DNA of 64,000 bases, from assembly GCA_030267565.1 (NCBI GenBank), contig BRXU01000010.1, forward strand, positions 423,501-487,500, read 5' to 3'. Under the pieces are notes generated by a model. That model did not search any database. It was not told where the DNA came from and saw only the letters and a list, made by a program, of their open reading frames with translations. The DNA comes from Pleodorina starrii. Lineage: Eukaryota; Chlorophyta; Chlorophyceae; Chlamydomonadales; Volvocaceae. Position 1 is the first letter of the stretch. The number at the start of each line of letters is the position of its first letter. The translations under genes were made by a program, and so were the position numbers. This document shows, piece after piece, positions 11,440 to 25,605 of the stretch.

Positions 11440-12210
11440 CAAATGGGAGACTCACCTGCGCTCGATGGAGGAAACGAATTGGAAAGAAGCGAAGGAAACG
11501 GCGTGAGTAACGGTAATGGGGAACGGCAATGTCAGCGAAGGAAGGAGCGAGCAGGCAGGCAAGCAAAGCAGGACACACATAAACCCACGAACGAGCTGGG
11601 GCGGCGACGCGGCACAAAAGAGGGCAGGAAGGGGCGGCGGGGCAGAGAACAAAGGGATACGGATGGGCAAAACGTACGACGGCAGGGAGGCAAAAGGCAG
11701 ACGGGAAAGGGCAAAGGAAAAGAGAATGGCAAGGAGAACGGCAAAGGGAAAGAGAACAGCAGAAGGATGACGAGTGCGGGAGGGACGGAAGGCGGGGCAG
11801 GGGAGAAAGGGCGAAGGGGCACGAGGGCAAGGGCAAGGGCGAGGAGAAGGGAAGAACGACGGCAGGACGAGCGGAAATGGCAGAGGCAGCGGGGCGCGGG
11901 AAGATGCGATGCGCAGGAGGGGCCGGGTGGCGGAGCGTGAAGAGTCGGCTCCCCACCACACGGGCCGAGCACGCAGGCCACCACGCATGAGGGGCATGGG
12001 GCGAGGTGAATGCGGCCAAGGGTGGACAGGACAGGGGCAGGACAGGGACAGGGCGGGGCAGAGGCGGGGCAGGGGAAAGGCATGCGGGAGGGGCAGGGGG
12101 GAAATGGGTCAGGGCACGAGGGCCAAGGACAAACCCAGCACGGTGGGCATAGCGCGCGAGCAGACGAGGGGGCGGGGGACCAAGGGGGGCATGCGCAGGC
12201 GGGGCGGGGC
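11440..12210. other. Purine-rich spacer between two minisatellites
   Basis: On the plus strand this is strongly A/G-rich (GGCAAAGG, GAGAACGGC motifs) and open in several frames on both strands. Predicted proteins are only Lys/Arg/Gly-rich or Pro/Ser/Leu-rich, with no domain and no convincing introns. I see no supportable gene. Confidence 0.5.
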
Positions 12211-12214
12211 GTGT

Positions 12215-12535
12215 GTATGTGTCTGGGTGGCTGGCTGGGTGAGTGACTGGCTGGGTGGCTGGGTGGCTGGGCGGCTGGGCGGCTGGGTGGCTGGGTGGCT
12301 GGGTGGCTGGGTGGCTGAGTGGCTGGGTGGCTGGGTGGCTGGGTGGCTGGGTGGCTGGGTGGCTGGGTGGCTGGGTGGCTGGGTGGCTGGGTGGCTGGGT
12401 GGATGGGTGGATGGGTGGATGGGTGGCTGGGTGGCTGGGTGGCTGGGTGGCTGGGTGGCTGGGTGGCTGGGTGGCTGGGTGGCTGGGTGGCTGGGTGGCT
12501 GGGTGGCTGGGTGGGTGACTGGGTGGGTTGGTCCT
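12215..12535. repeat. GGCTGGGT minisatellite, second block
   Basis: A more homogeneous array of GGCTGGGT with three GGATGGGT units in its middle (about 12400-12425). The same basic unit as the block at 10430-11240, about 1 kb away. Confidence 0.95.
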
Positions 12536-12589
12536 TCTGCTGATGTCGTGCATCCATCCGGTTAATGCACCAGGTTGACGCACTGATCG

Positions 12590-13841
12590 GACATTTACGG
12601 ACACCCCCCGCACCCGCACGTGTGTGCGCAGCTTATAGCTTGCAATTTTCGGGAGTAGCGTCAAATGAGACGTGCAGTGCAGCACTGACATGAGTGATGA
12701 TGGATGTTGTCAACATCATTGGCAGCACCGCAATGCCCGCTGAGGACCGCTGCTTAACCGTTTGTTGCAAAGAAACGGACGGGCAAGTGTTATGTGTTGC
12801 TTTCGAGTCTTAACGCGGCATAACGGCTCTAGTGGGATTGTCATTGTACGGCATGAGTACACAGGGTCGTACAGGTGCCGGATGGTTCTGGGATGGTCCC
12901 GGCGGCCCACACCTTCCTGGCCAACCAGGCGGGCCGGTTGTCGGTTCTCCGGACGCTGCCTCCCCTCCCGGATCCCCCTGACGGTCTATGTGCTGGCCTA
13001 TGTTCGCTTTTGTCAGTGCATGTCGCATGTACGCTTGAATCGGCTGCTGCAGAGAGCTTCAGGTTGGGCCGACGTACGTATCTACCGGGACCGTGTTTGC
13101 TTATGTTGTTGCCTCTGGCGGTGCTTATGGCCCTTGTTTTGTCACGGCTCGTTCTTTCTCACGCAAGCTGTTGTTGGGACCTTCCCTCTCGCTTTCTTCG
13201 GGCTACAGATCCGTAGAATCCCTAACTTATAATTTTGCACTAATATATTGGGACAGCAAATCCTGCGGGCTCTATCCCGCGGCGGGATACCTGTCAGGGC
13301 TCCAGGTCAGCGGGGCCGCCGGCAATTCAGGCGCTGACCTGATTGCATAACCCAAAAAAAGACGCAGGGCAGAGTAGCGCGTTGTGGCGGATCGGTCTGC
13401 GCTCTGCGGCGGGGTTGTTACCGATTCGGTGTCCGGGATGTACGGGATGCCTTGCATCGATCCTGTCAGTGCTTAATTAGGCAACCCTGCCCGCAAGCCG
13501 AAAGCCAAAAGCCTTGTTATACGCAGACAAGCTCCCAACATAACATACAAGCCGAAACATGCACGTACACATGGTTCAATTTACAATCCAGCCACCCGCT
13601 GTGTCGAGTGCACGATGCTAGAACTAGGACGACCTTATGCAGGCTTGTACAAGCTACCAGCAATATGGAACCGCCCGGTGCTCGAAGCTTAAACTGGGTT
13701 CGGACCTCAGCGCTTGCTTTCCCCTTCCGGACCCGAGTACCGGTAACGATGCAAGCACGCTTGCGCATGCACACTGAGATAGATGCTCGGTTGGGATGAA
13801 TGTGCGGCGGGGATGTTACATTTATATACCGTTAGTTGGCG

Positions 13842-13894
<53 letters not shown>

Positions 13895-15822
13895 AGATCG
13901 GCGGAGGGCCTGAACGGGACGAGCCATAGCGCAGGGCCTTCCGCCCTGGCACCGGAAATGGCAGAGGTTAGAGACCGCCGCCCCTAAACCCACACAACAA
14001 GCAGCTGGAGAAGCACGTAAGCCCCAGCCGCTGCCTGAATGGGTCGATTTACAGTTGACCCAGATGATCGCCGCTAGCTGCCTGCTGACCAAACTGCCTG
14101 GCCTGGCCTGACCTGGGGGCTGGGGGCTTGGGCCGAGGTAGGCCGTCCGTTAACTGACAGCCACTCCTTATGACGGAACCTTATTCCCGTCCACTGATAG
14201 ATGCCGGTGCGTAGCAATGCCTGCGGTGTCCGGGCTCAATGAAATGCTCGCAACAAAGCTCTGTTCAAACGTCCGCCAACGAAGGTTCCGTGCGTCTTCG
14301 TTTTTGATGGGGGCTGGCGAGCCCGAGCGTGCCCGTCCCGCTCGCATGGAGAGAGGTCATGCAGTTAATTGGGAGCAGGGGGTACCTGGCGCCGTTTTGG
14401 TGGGTTTGATGACAGCGGGTGCATGGGCTCCATCCAAACCCTGGGAAGTAAGGACAAAGCCGGCGGGCAGAGCCAACCATGCAATGCAGCGGAGATGAAC
14501 AGGCGGGGCGAATGGAGAATGCACGCGCTTACACCAGACAGCACAGTTTCCTTCTGTAGTACGTACGTACCGGCCGTCTAGAGATGCATGTCTGGTTGCT
14601 CGTGTACGTGTTCTGCGTGATGCGCGGCATCTCGTGCCAACTTTGGGCTTCGGGCCCCGATAGTGGCAGGTGCGGAATCCACTGGCAAATATCTTGCCCA
14701 ACCGATCTAGATCGATTCTTTCAGCACAAGACAGGAGTAAGCGGAACCAGGGGGGGTGCACAGGCCTGCGGCTACGGGGTGTGCCTGTATTGGTGCTGCC
14801 TGGTGCTGCCCTGTGTTGCATCAAGACGTACGAAGGCCGGACGCGTGCACGCGTCGGTTTCTGGTAACTGTTTTATAGTGAATTCTCTCTTAATAAGTTT
14901 ATGCTCCGGGCCAACTGATGACAGTGAAACCAAACCGTACAATAATACCGGTACATACTTTCGGGTTATTGTTCAGTGAGAACTATTGAGCCTCCTGGCT
15001 CGTCTGGGGCTCTGGGCCTTACGAGCTCAAAGCTTGTAACATCATCATCATCATCAGTGAGAACATGGATAATGACATGATTTGCTAGTAGTTACTTTAT
15101 TGGGAACAGGATTTAATGAATGAATAGGACAGCATGACATGACCGGCTAGCTGGTAGGTACGTCCGTGCCAGCGATTGCAAAAGCTGCAAATTCGCAGAA
15201 GTAAGCTTAAATATTTTTGAATTTGCTTCCAACACGGTACAAAAGGACCTACGGGAGCGCAGATTCACGCAAGCTTCATTTAACCATTTAACGCCCTTAT
15301 GATGCCGTACCAGTTATGCGGAAGTTCAAGCCGGCTCCCGGGTTCGTTTGAGCCGTACGAGCTCACTGAAGCTTGTAACATCCAGCCAGCCAGCCGGCTC
15401 CCCGCCGGGTGTCGCATGTCAAGCTTGTTTGCTAATAATAATCGTCATTTTGCATTTCAACGTGTAGATGGACCAAAAGATCCAGCCCAATGCGAAGTGC
15501 TTTTCCATGACCGGCTGCGACACTCTTATCGCACTTTCGGGGTGCGGCTGCCCTTCGACACGTTTATGGCAAGAAATTATTTAGGCTGTGTGTTATTGAC
15601 TGAAACTATTTATTATCCATATCCAATACGACAAATTCCTGCTACCGCAGTACGTGCGCTCGGTTCTGTACTGTCATCGGAAACCGTGTAGAGCAAGACA
15701 AGGTCAGAAAGTTATCCGTGTGAACACATTTGCGAGTTGTATCCACTCGCTTTAAGATGCTACACCAGTCAACCTTAATGATACGTCTTTCACATACTTT
15801 GATGTTGGGGCCCTAGAGCAAC
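12590..15822. other. Intergenic region, no gene recognised
   Basis: Lower GC than the flanking genes. Open frames (for example 14357-14824 minus and 15299-15691 plus) lack domains, runs of conserved motif or good splice sites. A block with GAGCTC then AAGCTTGTAACAT occurs at about 15028 and about 15358, so part of it is duplicated. The last few hundred bases presumably hold the promoter of the receptor-like kinase; no TATA box stands out. Confidence 0.5.
13841..13891. repeat. (TA)n microsatellite
   Basis: Roughly 25 uninterrupted TA dinucleotides in an otherwise mixed intergenic sequence. Confidence 0.97.
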
Positions 15823-18800
15823 ATGCCCTTGAAGGAGCCCCCAGCAGTGGCTCGGTGTTTGGTAATAATATGTCTACTTATGTGGGCGGTAGTCGTCCAC
15901 AGCGCGGGGCTGGCTTCTCGGGCAACCGTATACAATGGCTTCGACTTGGCGCGCGTCTTCGCCGATCCAGGCATCACCGAAGCCGTCCTCGCTGCTGACA
16001 TTACCTGGCGAAATGCCGACTGGGACTCCCTGCCGACGCCGTTGCAAGTCAACCGCAGCATTACCGTCCGGGGAAGCACCAGCGACATCCCTCGTGAAAC
16101 GGTGTCCAGGCTGCTCGATTTCGACTTCGTAGCATCCAAGGTACGGGCGCTGGTCCCGAGTCGTCCCCTCCTCGGGCCCCCCTGGCCTGTCAGGCAGGGC
16201 GGTACAGTCCGCCGCGTTGCGCTGTGTTGCGCTGCGCTGAACTGGACGTCGCCCACCGCTGCCTGCGGCACGCCGCCAGGCCATCGGCATCGCCGCGTGT
16301 CGGTGTTGTGGCACGAAGAAACCAAGACATGCGTGGCATGCGCCCCATTCGCCCCATGCACCCAACCATTCCACCCACCCACTCGCGCACCCAGCACCGC
16401 CCGTCAGGTGTTAGGTAAGGGGCAAGCGGCAGCCAGGGGGTTGGAGGCAACCCAGCCTCTTCCCAGGTCGCAGGTCCCCGGGCCCCTGACTCCTGTCCTG
16501 GCAACGCGTCAGGCCACCACCGCCCTAGGCCCACGCTGCCCGCGGCCCGCGGCTGTCCGGACCGGTACGGTCCCGTATTTATACCGTCTACCGAACAGCC
16601 CGAAGACGGGAGTTCGTGTTGCGAGGGCCGGGCCAGCAACTCGGCGGCCTTGGGTGCAGCGCAGCGCCGGTTAAGCCGGGGGGGAGCCCTACCGGCCTGG
16701 CTGGGGGTTCGATGTATCGGGGGCCGGGGCGGGCGTAACCCCCGGGGAGAGCCAGCGCTCGGGTGGAGCCTAACACCCCTTCCCCACCACCGCCCGCCCC
16801 CACCACCGCCCGCCCCATGCGCTCAGGCCGTGATTGGGCCGCTGGTGCTGACCGCCGTGGTTACCCGCGGTGCCGGCGTCCCCAACTCCCCATTTACTCA
16901 CCTCCCGCCCCCCCCCCCGCTATTGGGACCCCGCTATTAGCAGTTACGGAGGCTTAGCGTCCGCAGCAGCTCAGTCAACAATCTCCGCAGTGTCACACTG
17001 ACATATAAAGGAGCATATCACTGCCTGACCCCCCCGCGAAGGCCTTCTTCTGTTTCTTTACCGTTTACGGGCTCCGGCCTATACGTGGATTACCCCCCCC
17101 CGGGCAGCGGTCGCGCAGTCGCCCTCAGCCTCGCAACCCGCACCGTCGCCACCACACCCGTCGCTCCTGCCCATCCCTGTCCTGCCAACTCCCCCCTCCC
17201 CCCCGGGCAGATCCAGCTGGCTGATGGCGTGCGGCTGCAGTTCAGCGGCTTGTTCCTCCGCAACTACCGAATTGGTAATCACAATCAGGCACCAGGTGGG
17301 TACCCCTTTCAGGCGGGAGACAGGAAGACGGAAGACAGGTCAGCAGCCGGCAGGCTGCAGCCTGCTAGGCATGCCCTAGCTAGGGTGGGGTGGGGTGGGG
17401 TGGGGAGGGGCGGGGAGGGGAGGGCGCCGGAGGAAAGGCGTGAGGGCGGAAAGGGGGGGAAGGGGGGGGGCCCACGGTGTCCGCGCATGGGGCCGCAGAC
17501 AGCGGGCGGGTTGGGGCTGGGGGTGTGTCTGTTGCGGCCGCGAGGAGGGGTGTGCGTGTGTGTGTATGTGTGTGTATATGTGTGTGTGCGCCCGCAAGCC
17601 GGAGCCGGACGCGGGAGGGATGTTAAGGGGCAACGACATTAGGGCCCGGGCGGGGCTCGGTACGTACTGCGGATGAGGCGAGGTGTACGGGCTCCGGCCT
17701 ATACGTGGACACCCCCACCCCGCGAGATCCGGGCACCCTTTTTGTGCTCTGTCTCCAACCCCACCCCACCCCACCACCCTCGCTCGGCTGCCAGTCGCCC
17801 CGGGGTTGGGGGTGGGTGCCTCTTAACGAGCTGTTGTCCCCCTCCCACACGTCACCCCTCGCTCCTCTCCTCCCTCCCCCCACTTGGCTCCCTCCCCCTC
17901 CCCCTCCCCCTCCCCCTCCCCCTCCCCCTCCCCCCCACTCCATCCGGCTGCACGCAGGTATGGACCTTCTCCTGCCCGCTCCCTGACCCCCCCTACCCCA
18001 CTTCCCTCCTCCCCCTCCTGACCCCCCCCCCCCCCACTCCGTCAGGTATGGACCTCCTCCTCCCCAGTCCGCCCAACGCCTCCTCCTGGCTGGTTGTTGC
18101 GGACAGCGTGTTGGCTCACCGTGAGTGGGGAGGCAGGGGGGAGCGAGGAAAGGGGGAGGGAGAGAGGGGCGAGGGGAGGGGAGGGGTGAGGGGAGGGGGA
18201 GGGGAAGGAGGGAAGGGGAGGGGTAAGAAAGTAGATACCGCATTGAAAGGGCCGGAGACGGCGTTATCGAACGGACCCGCGGACACTGGGAAACGCAGCG
18301 ACCCGCGTCGCCGCCAGACCACCCCAGGCGAACGAGTCTACGCGCGACAGCACAGGAACGGGGGAGGGGATCAGGGGAAGGGAGACAACGGGGGTAAGAG
18401 GTAAGGGCGCTCCGGAGGTTGCAGCTCCGCCCCGGGGAGTCGTGGGGTGGAAGGGGAGGGGAGGGGGTTGGTGCGGGAGGTGAACTGAGCCAGCCGAGCT
18501 CTGGGTCCAGTTGCAGCCCAGCCCGCCCGCCCGGCCCTGCCTTTCCCTCCTCCAGAGGACAGCTCCACCTACACATACACACACGCGCGTGTGTGTATTA
18601 TTGTTATTCGCGCCCCACCCCACCGCCACCGCCACCGCTCCCTGGGGTCCGCTGTTCGTCGCATTTACCCACCACCACCCCCCGCCTCCCCCCCTGGGCC
18701 TATGCGTGGGTAACCCCTCCCCCCCCACCGCCCCCCAACCCCGCTGCCGCCGCCGCCCCTCGGATCCTCCGCAGGGGCATGCTACCCAGTGGCAGTACAA

Positions 18801-21709
18801 AAGCAGGTGGGACAGTATACGGTCGTCGTACTCCTGCCGTAGATTCGTATACCGTTGTATACAAATTGCGCGACCAACGATCAACGACCATGCGCCGCTG
18901 TCCGTCTTCAACCACCCCCGCCCCGTATCCCCGACCCCACAACCTCCGTCCCTGCGGCATCTCCTTTCTTTTTTAGCCCGGGGGGGGGCGGGGTTCGTGT
19001 GTTGTACCCCCCCGCCCCCCCGCGTGCATCCACCCACCCACCCACCCTTCGTTCACGGGCTCCGGCCTATACGTGGATACCCCCCCCCGCCCTTCTGACG
19101 TCCCCCTTCGCGGAGGTCGGGGGGAGAGGCCTCTCGCAGCACTCCGCTGCGTTCGTACAAGTCGTACGACAGACGTAGTTGACTGCACATCCAATTCGGC
19201 TCCCCACCGCATTCATGTCCCGAGATGTCATACCCCCATCCGGACGTCAGACGCCCGCCATCACTGCCCGTCCCCGCAACCCTACACCCCGCTTCGCCTT
19301 GAATGCACGCAACCCCCCCCCCACCCCTTTACGTGGATAACCCCCCTTCCTCGTCCCCGCCTCCCACCCCCCTTCGTCCCCCCCACTCCCCTTCGTCCTT
19401 CCAGTCGCTCACGCACTACCCCAGGCCCAGCAATATGCCCGGCCAGCAGCAGGGCAACGTCACAGAGCCGGCCCCTCCACCCGGTGGCTGCACCAACGAC
19501 ACGGCCGCGCCGTTGATGGCACGCTGCTGGGCGCACCGCGGCACGTACGACGATCTTGCCGTACAGGGCGCTGACATGGACAAGTACGGCAAATCCAGCC
19601 CCAGCCGGATCGTGTTACAGTTGCTGCGGGTGCGTGGGGAAAGGGGGGGTGGGCCGCGGGGGGTGGGGGGGGGGGTGGGCGGATCGCGGCTGCCTCGCGT
19701 CCCGGGAGGCGCGGTTGCTTTGGGGGGGGGGGGGCAGCGCAAAACGGGGGCGGCAAAAGATTTACTACGATTGGCGCAAGAGCGCAGCCGCGGAGCGCGG
19801 CACGAGAGTGCCAGCCTGCCACAGCGCATTTCCTTTGCGGCCAATTTCTTTTGTCTTCTTCATTTCCTTTCTCTTCTCCATTTTGTTTTCTTGTGCGCCA
19901 ACCAAATGGCTTGAGAATCGCGCTCTTCCCCGCGCGCGCGCTCGCTCGCTCGCTTGCTACTCGCTCGTGCCTCTGTCGTACCATTGTCGTATTTTTGCTG
20001 TACATGGCCGTACACAGAGCTATTACGTTTGCGACACGATGATGAACGATTCGTGTGTGGAGACGATGGGCGCCCTGGGCTGCGCCTACTACACCTTTGC
20101 GAACCTGGATCCGCCGGGATATCCCAACCCGAGCGGCGGCGGCGGCGGTCCCGCCGTGGCGGCGGCGCCGGTGACGGCGGCGGCGCAGAGTGGGGGCCCG
20201 GCAGGGGCCGGCGGCGGGGCTGGCGGCGGCGGTGGTGGCGTCCGGGGTCGTTCGAGGGCCGCTGTGCTGGGGCCCGCCCTCGGGGCATCGATCGGAGGTA
20301 AGAGGGAGGGGGTGGCCGCGGTGAAGGCTCGGGCCTTGGGTTGGGTGTGGGGTGGGTTGGGGTAGGGTGGGGTGTAGGGGTTTGGGGAGGTTGTGGGGTG
20401 TAGGGGTGTGTAGGGGTGGGGTGGGGTGGGGTGTAGGGGTGTGGGGTGTAGGGGTGTGGGGGGGTTGTGGGGTGTGTGGGGGTGGGGGTGGGGTAGGAAA
20501 GACGAAACCGCGTGGGCTGGGAGCCTGGGTGGATGGGGGCCGCGGGTGATGGCGATCGGGTCGAGTCGGGTCGGACTTGCTCCGGGGTCGGGGTCGGGGC
20601 GTAAAAGAAATCGGCCCGGGGCGAGGGGGGGCGTGGGGCGTCGGGCTCCACTGGGGTCGTGCACACGCTCGCGCCGCCGCCGGCTGTGTTGGCTCGCAGG
20701 GGCGGTGTTGCTGGCGACGGCCGTGGTAGCGGCGGTGCTGTGGCGCCGCCGGCGGCGATGGCGGCGGCGGCCGCACCATTGGGTCGATGAGGATGGGCGG
20801 CGCAGCAGCAGCGGCCGCGGCTCTAGCGGGTATATGGAGGGCCAGCAGCAGCGGTCGCAGCAGCGGCAGCTGGGATTGGGGTGCAGGTGAGAGGGGTGGC
20901 GGTGGGGTGAGCTGCCGGGTGGGACGAAGGGTTTTAGGCGGGTGTGGTGGGAAGGGGGGGGAAGGCGAGTGGAGGGGAAGGAAACGAGGCGCCGGGACGC
21001 CGGGGTTCGTGGCGCAGGGCGCCGAGGGCTTCGCCCATTGCGGGGCGGGGTAAGAGAGAAGATACCGCAGCGAAGGGAGCAAGGAACGGAGGGGGCGGGC
21101 GATGCCACGAAGACGGCCATTGCGGGGACGGTCATGAGGACCTGGAGGTTGCGAGCTGCTAGTAGATGCGGGTGGGTGGGTGGGTGGGTGTCTGGGGGGA
21201 GGGGTTTGGGGCGGGGAGGGGGCTGTTAGTTGCGTGGGCTTCGGCAATACCCGACTCAAAGAGAAAGGGTCCCTGACCTGCGGCTTCCCTTGACGGGGCC
21301 CACGAAAGCCAAAAACGCTCCACAAATGCTGCAGTTTCCCATCAAGTGCAGTTTCCCACACACACGTGATTCCTGCCGCAACGGCCCGCCCCCCCCCTAC
21401 GCCATTCCGTTCGTCTGCCTCAAACAGCAGCACCAGTCTGCATGGCAGCAAAGGGCCCTTCTGTGGCGGCGGCGGCGGCGGTGACAGCGGCGGCGACAGC
21501 GGCGGCGGCGCCGGGATGGAAGGCGGCGGCGTGTGCGGGCGCTCGGGGGATCACAAGGGCGTTGTGTCGAGCCTCAGCCCTGGATCCACCAGCCCCCGCG
21601 CATTGGATCTGGATCTGGATCTGGATCAGCAGACGGGGGGAGCACGCAGCGGCAGTGACAACGGTGCGTCTGCGAGCGTCCCCTCGGCCCACATCTCGTG
21701 TGTATGTAT

Positions 21710-21802
<93 letters not shown>

Positions 21803-24800
21803 CTGTTACATATCTGCCGGGCCGACACTGGCCGGGGGCGCTAACCCGCCCACATACGGGAGACCGCCGAAGCACTCCTCTGCTGAGGAGGGGCGTACCA
21901 CCTTATCTGCACACTGCACCGGGAAGTGCTAACCGCTGCGCCGTAATCGTCACAGGACAGCGTCCACCAGCGTCCACAGGACAGCGTCCCTGTGTGTGTT
22001 GGGGGGGGTGTTCGCTGTGCTGCTCTGCTCTGTGGTTGTGCGCGCCGACGCGCCTGTCGTACCTGTTGTACCGCGCCCGATTGATACCATTTCGCTCACT
22101 GACACGATATGGTACGGCACTGTACCCTCAGTTTTGGTCTTTCGGAACTGCACTCGGGCCGACGGGTCAGATAACTCCGATCTCAGATCTAGGATCTCAC
22201 ATCTAGGATCTCAGATCTAGGATCTCAGATCTAGGATCTAGAATTAATGATTTTGAATCTCGGGTTCACAGTGCGGGGAAGTCATAGGGGTCCGTCCCTC
22301 TTGATACCCTGACTGCTCCAGCTCCGGTGTTGCGAACAACCCCAACCAGTCCGGGAACCACGTGACGCCTTCCGCCGGTGCACGGCGGTGCAGTGGCGGC
22401 GGTGCAGAGGCACAGCAGAGGCGCAACACGGAGGCGACACGCCCTAAGGCCCTATCATACATCGACCGGCCGCCACCCAGCGGGGTTTGGCCCGGGAGGA
22501 TGGCTGAAGCACTGACTTCTGCCTGGTTGGTTGGTTGATTAGTTGGTTGGTTGGTTGGTGCTGTGGATTGTCGTGCAGGTGTGTTTGGCGGGACGACGGC
22601 AGTCGTGGCGACGGCGGCGGCAGCAGCAGCGGGAACGACGACGACGGCGGAAGGCTGCCAGGAGCCTGTTGTGGTGGTCACGCCCCTCACCCCACACCGC
22701 CCCGACATCAACCTACAACTGGTGCTCCGAAACCCAATATCCTCACCACCACCACCTCCACCACCACCACCTCCCGCTCCATCGCAACTGCCACAACCAC
22801 CATCCCCACCACATCCACGCCCACAACCACAACCACCCCCAGCCGCCGACAGCCCCGGGGGGTTGGCCCACCGATACCCGCCGGCAGGCGGCGGCGGTGG
22901 CGGCGAAAATGCGTCTGCCGCGGTCAATGTGTACGGCACCAACGACAGCGCCGCCGCCGCCGCCGCCGTCAGCACCGATGACAGCGGCGACGCCAACTTG
23001 CCGGCGGAGGAGGTGGCCCTGATCCCCGGCGCTGTCCGCGGCAAGGGCGCGTTCGGTCGGGTGGTGGAGGGCACGTACCGGGGCCAGCGAGTCGCGGTGA
23101 AGCTCATGACGGGAGGAGGACTGGGGGCGGGGATGAGGGAGGGGCCGGGGCTGTCGGACACTGGGGCCTCGGACGGGGCCGCAGACGGGGGCTGGAGGAG
23201 CAGCGGCGGCGGCGACGGCGGCGGCGGCGGCGGGAGTCCTCTGCAGGCGCTAAGGCACGAGGTTGAGGTTCTGGCTCGTTGCTGCCACCCGCACGTGGTT
23301 CGTCTGCTGGCTGCGTGTGTGAGTCCTCCGCAGCTGTGCTTGGTGATGGAGCTGATGGATACCTCCCTGGAGGCAATGATTCGGAACGCGCCGGGGAGAC
23401 TGCTGCCGATGAACGCGGTGAGGGGGGAGGTGGGCTGGGGGGGAGGGGGGCTGGGGGGAGGGGCCTGTTCAGGACACACGTGCCTCTGGCGGGAATGAAA
23501 CCAGGGTACCAAGCCCATTCGCCCCCACCCAACCCGCTCATCCGCCACGTGGCCGCATTCCGCACCACCGCCAATCACCTAGGCCGCCGTGCCCGTCATC
23601 CTTCTCCCCCTGTTACTTTACCGTTCACGGGCTCCGGCCTATACGTGGATAACCCCCCTCCCCCTCCGGCTCATTGTGTCGGGGCTTGCTTGCCTCGCCT
23701 CGCCTGCGGTACAATCGCTGCGGGTTAATCCTTGCATCTCCCCCTCAACTACTATCCCTGCTGCCCCCTCCCTCCCTCCCTCTTCCTCCTCCGCTGCCGC
23801 TCCTCCTCCCCCCGTTTCACCCTCCTCTTCCCCCCCCCCCGTCTCCGCTGCGGTATCTTCTTTTTCCCACCAAAAAAACACTCAAGGTCCTGAACATCGC
23901 GGTAGATATCGCCAGAGGGCTGGAGTACCTGCACCCCACCATCGCGCACCGGGACATCAAGGTACGGCATATGTGTATTTGCGTACGGACGGTTGTACGG
24001 CAGTAAGTGGAGGAGGAAGGGCAGTAGCGACACGCTTGCATGTGCTTCTTGTTGGTTTCACTCGCCGAAGCAGTCTGCTGCTATATACGCCTGCTGACTG
24101 CTTTTTATTTAGTAACCTCTCCATGTCCTTCGTCTCCCATCCCTCTACCATCTTCCTCCATCCCTTCCTCCCCCCTTTCCCATCTCTCCACCTCCCCATC
24201 TCCCCCCCCTCCTATCTCCCCCCATCCCCCCACTTCCCCCCCCCTTCTCCCCCCCTTCTCCCCCTATCTCCCCCTCCCCTCCTCCCCCATATCCCCCCAC
24301 CCCCATCTCCCCCGCCCCCTCATCTCCTCCCCCGCCCCCATCTCCCCCTCCCCCTCATCTCCTCCCCCGCCCCCCCTCCAGCCCGCAAATGTGTTGGTGA
24401 ACGACCCGCTGGGTCCGAGGCAGGTCGCCAAGCTGTCGGTGGGTGCCGTACCGTGCCGTTCTGCACCCGGGGGACGGGGGGGAAGGGGGGGCCCAACCTG
24501 CGCCCCCTGAGATACGGCAGCCCTGAGGCGAGTGCACTCCCCGACTGGATGGGGCTGTGTGCGGGTTACACGGTGCAGAGGTGGTGCGGGTCCAAGGGAC
24601 ACTGGAGTCACTGATGGCCATTGGGGGGGGCGGTGGTGGTGGTGGTGATAATGGTGGTGGTGGTGGTGGCGGCGGGTGCTGGCGGGGATGGCGGGGATGG
24701 CGGCTGCGGTGAACACGAGTCCGCTGTTGCGCTGCGTGGCGATATTCCTGAGGTGCGGTGCAGAAGAGGTGCGGTGCAGAAGGGGTGCGGTGCGGTGCGG

Positions 24801-25518
24801 TGCGGTGCGGTTCGGTGAGGTGAGGTGCGGTGCGCTGCGGTGCCGTGAGGTGTGCTGCGCTGCAGTGCCGTGAGGTGCGGTGCGGTGCAGTGCGGTGCGG
24901 TGCAGTGCGGTGCGGTGCAGTGCGGTGCGGTGCTGTGCGGGGTGTGGGAGGGGGCGGGCCTTAGCGCCAGCAGCACCACACCGCACCGCACCGCACCGCC
25001 GCTATCTGAGAGCCCCGCGTGTCCCACTGGCCTCGCTCTTCTCTGGCGAATGCTCGTCCAGATTTGGATCTCGATGAGAGGATTCGGACCTCAGAAGCCC
25101 TCACTTGATCCGATCTGAATCCGGATCCGGATCCGGATCATCCCGCCCGCAGGATTTCGGCCTGGCCCGCCTGCACGGCTCCGTACTGGTCACCAGGAAT
25201 CCAGAGGCGGGCACGGTGAGGCGAGGGAGGGGAGGGGAGGGGGGGGCCTGGGGTCCCCTCGTTGCATGTCAAGTCAAGTCAAGTCAAGCCACGCAACCTG
25301 CCGCAACGTGGCCCACGCGGGTCGTGGTCCGCAAACCCGATCCACCTGCGGGTCCCTTTCGGCGGGCGCTTGTGTGTGTTTGTGCCACAGCGGTGCGGCA
25401 GCTCCCCTCCCCCACCTCCCCCCCCCCGCCTGCCCCGCTTGCCCCTGACGTGTGTGGTGCCCTGCCCTGCCCTGCCCAAGCCCTCAACTTGCGCGTCCTT
25501 GGTAGTCCCTGGAGGCGG

Positions 25519-25553
<35 letters not shown>

Positions 25554-25557
25554 CCCG

Positions 25558-25605
<48 letters not shown>

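Noticed and set aside
10818..12691. GWLGGW / SHPATQPP repeat proteins
   Set aside because: Translations of the GGCTGGGT minisatellites; no start context, splice support or non-repeat domain.
13841..13891. TATA-type promoter
   Set aside because: A plain (TA)n microsatellite about 2 kb from the nearest start codon.
19460..21451. 663-codon open frame on the minus strand
   Set aside because: It lies antisense to four well-supported kinase exons, is a Pro/Arg/His-rich read-through of C/G-rich introns and has no domain.
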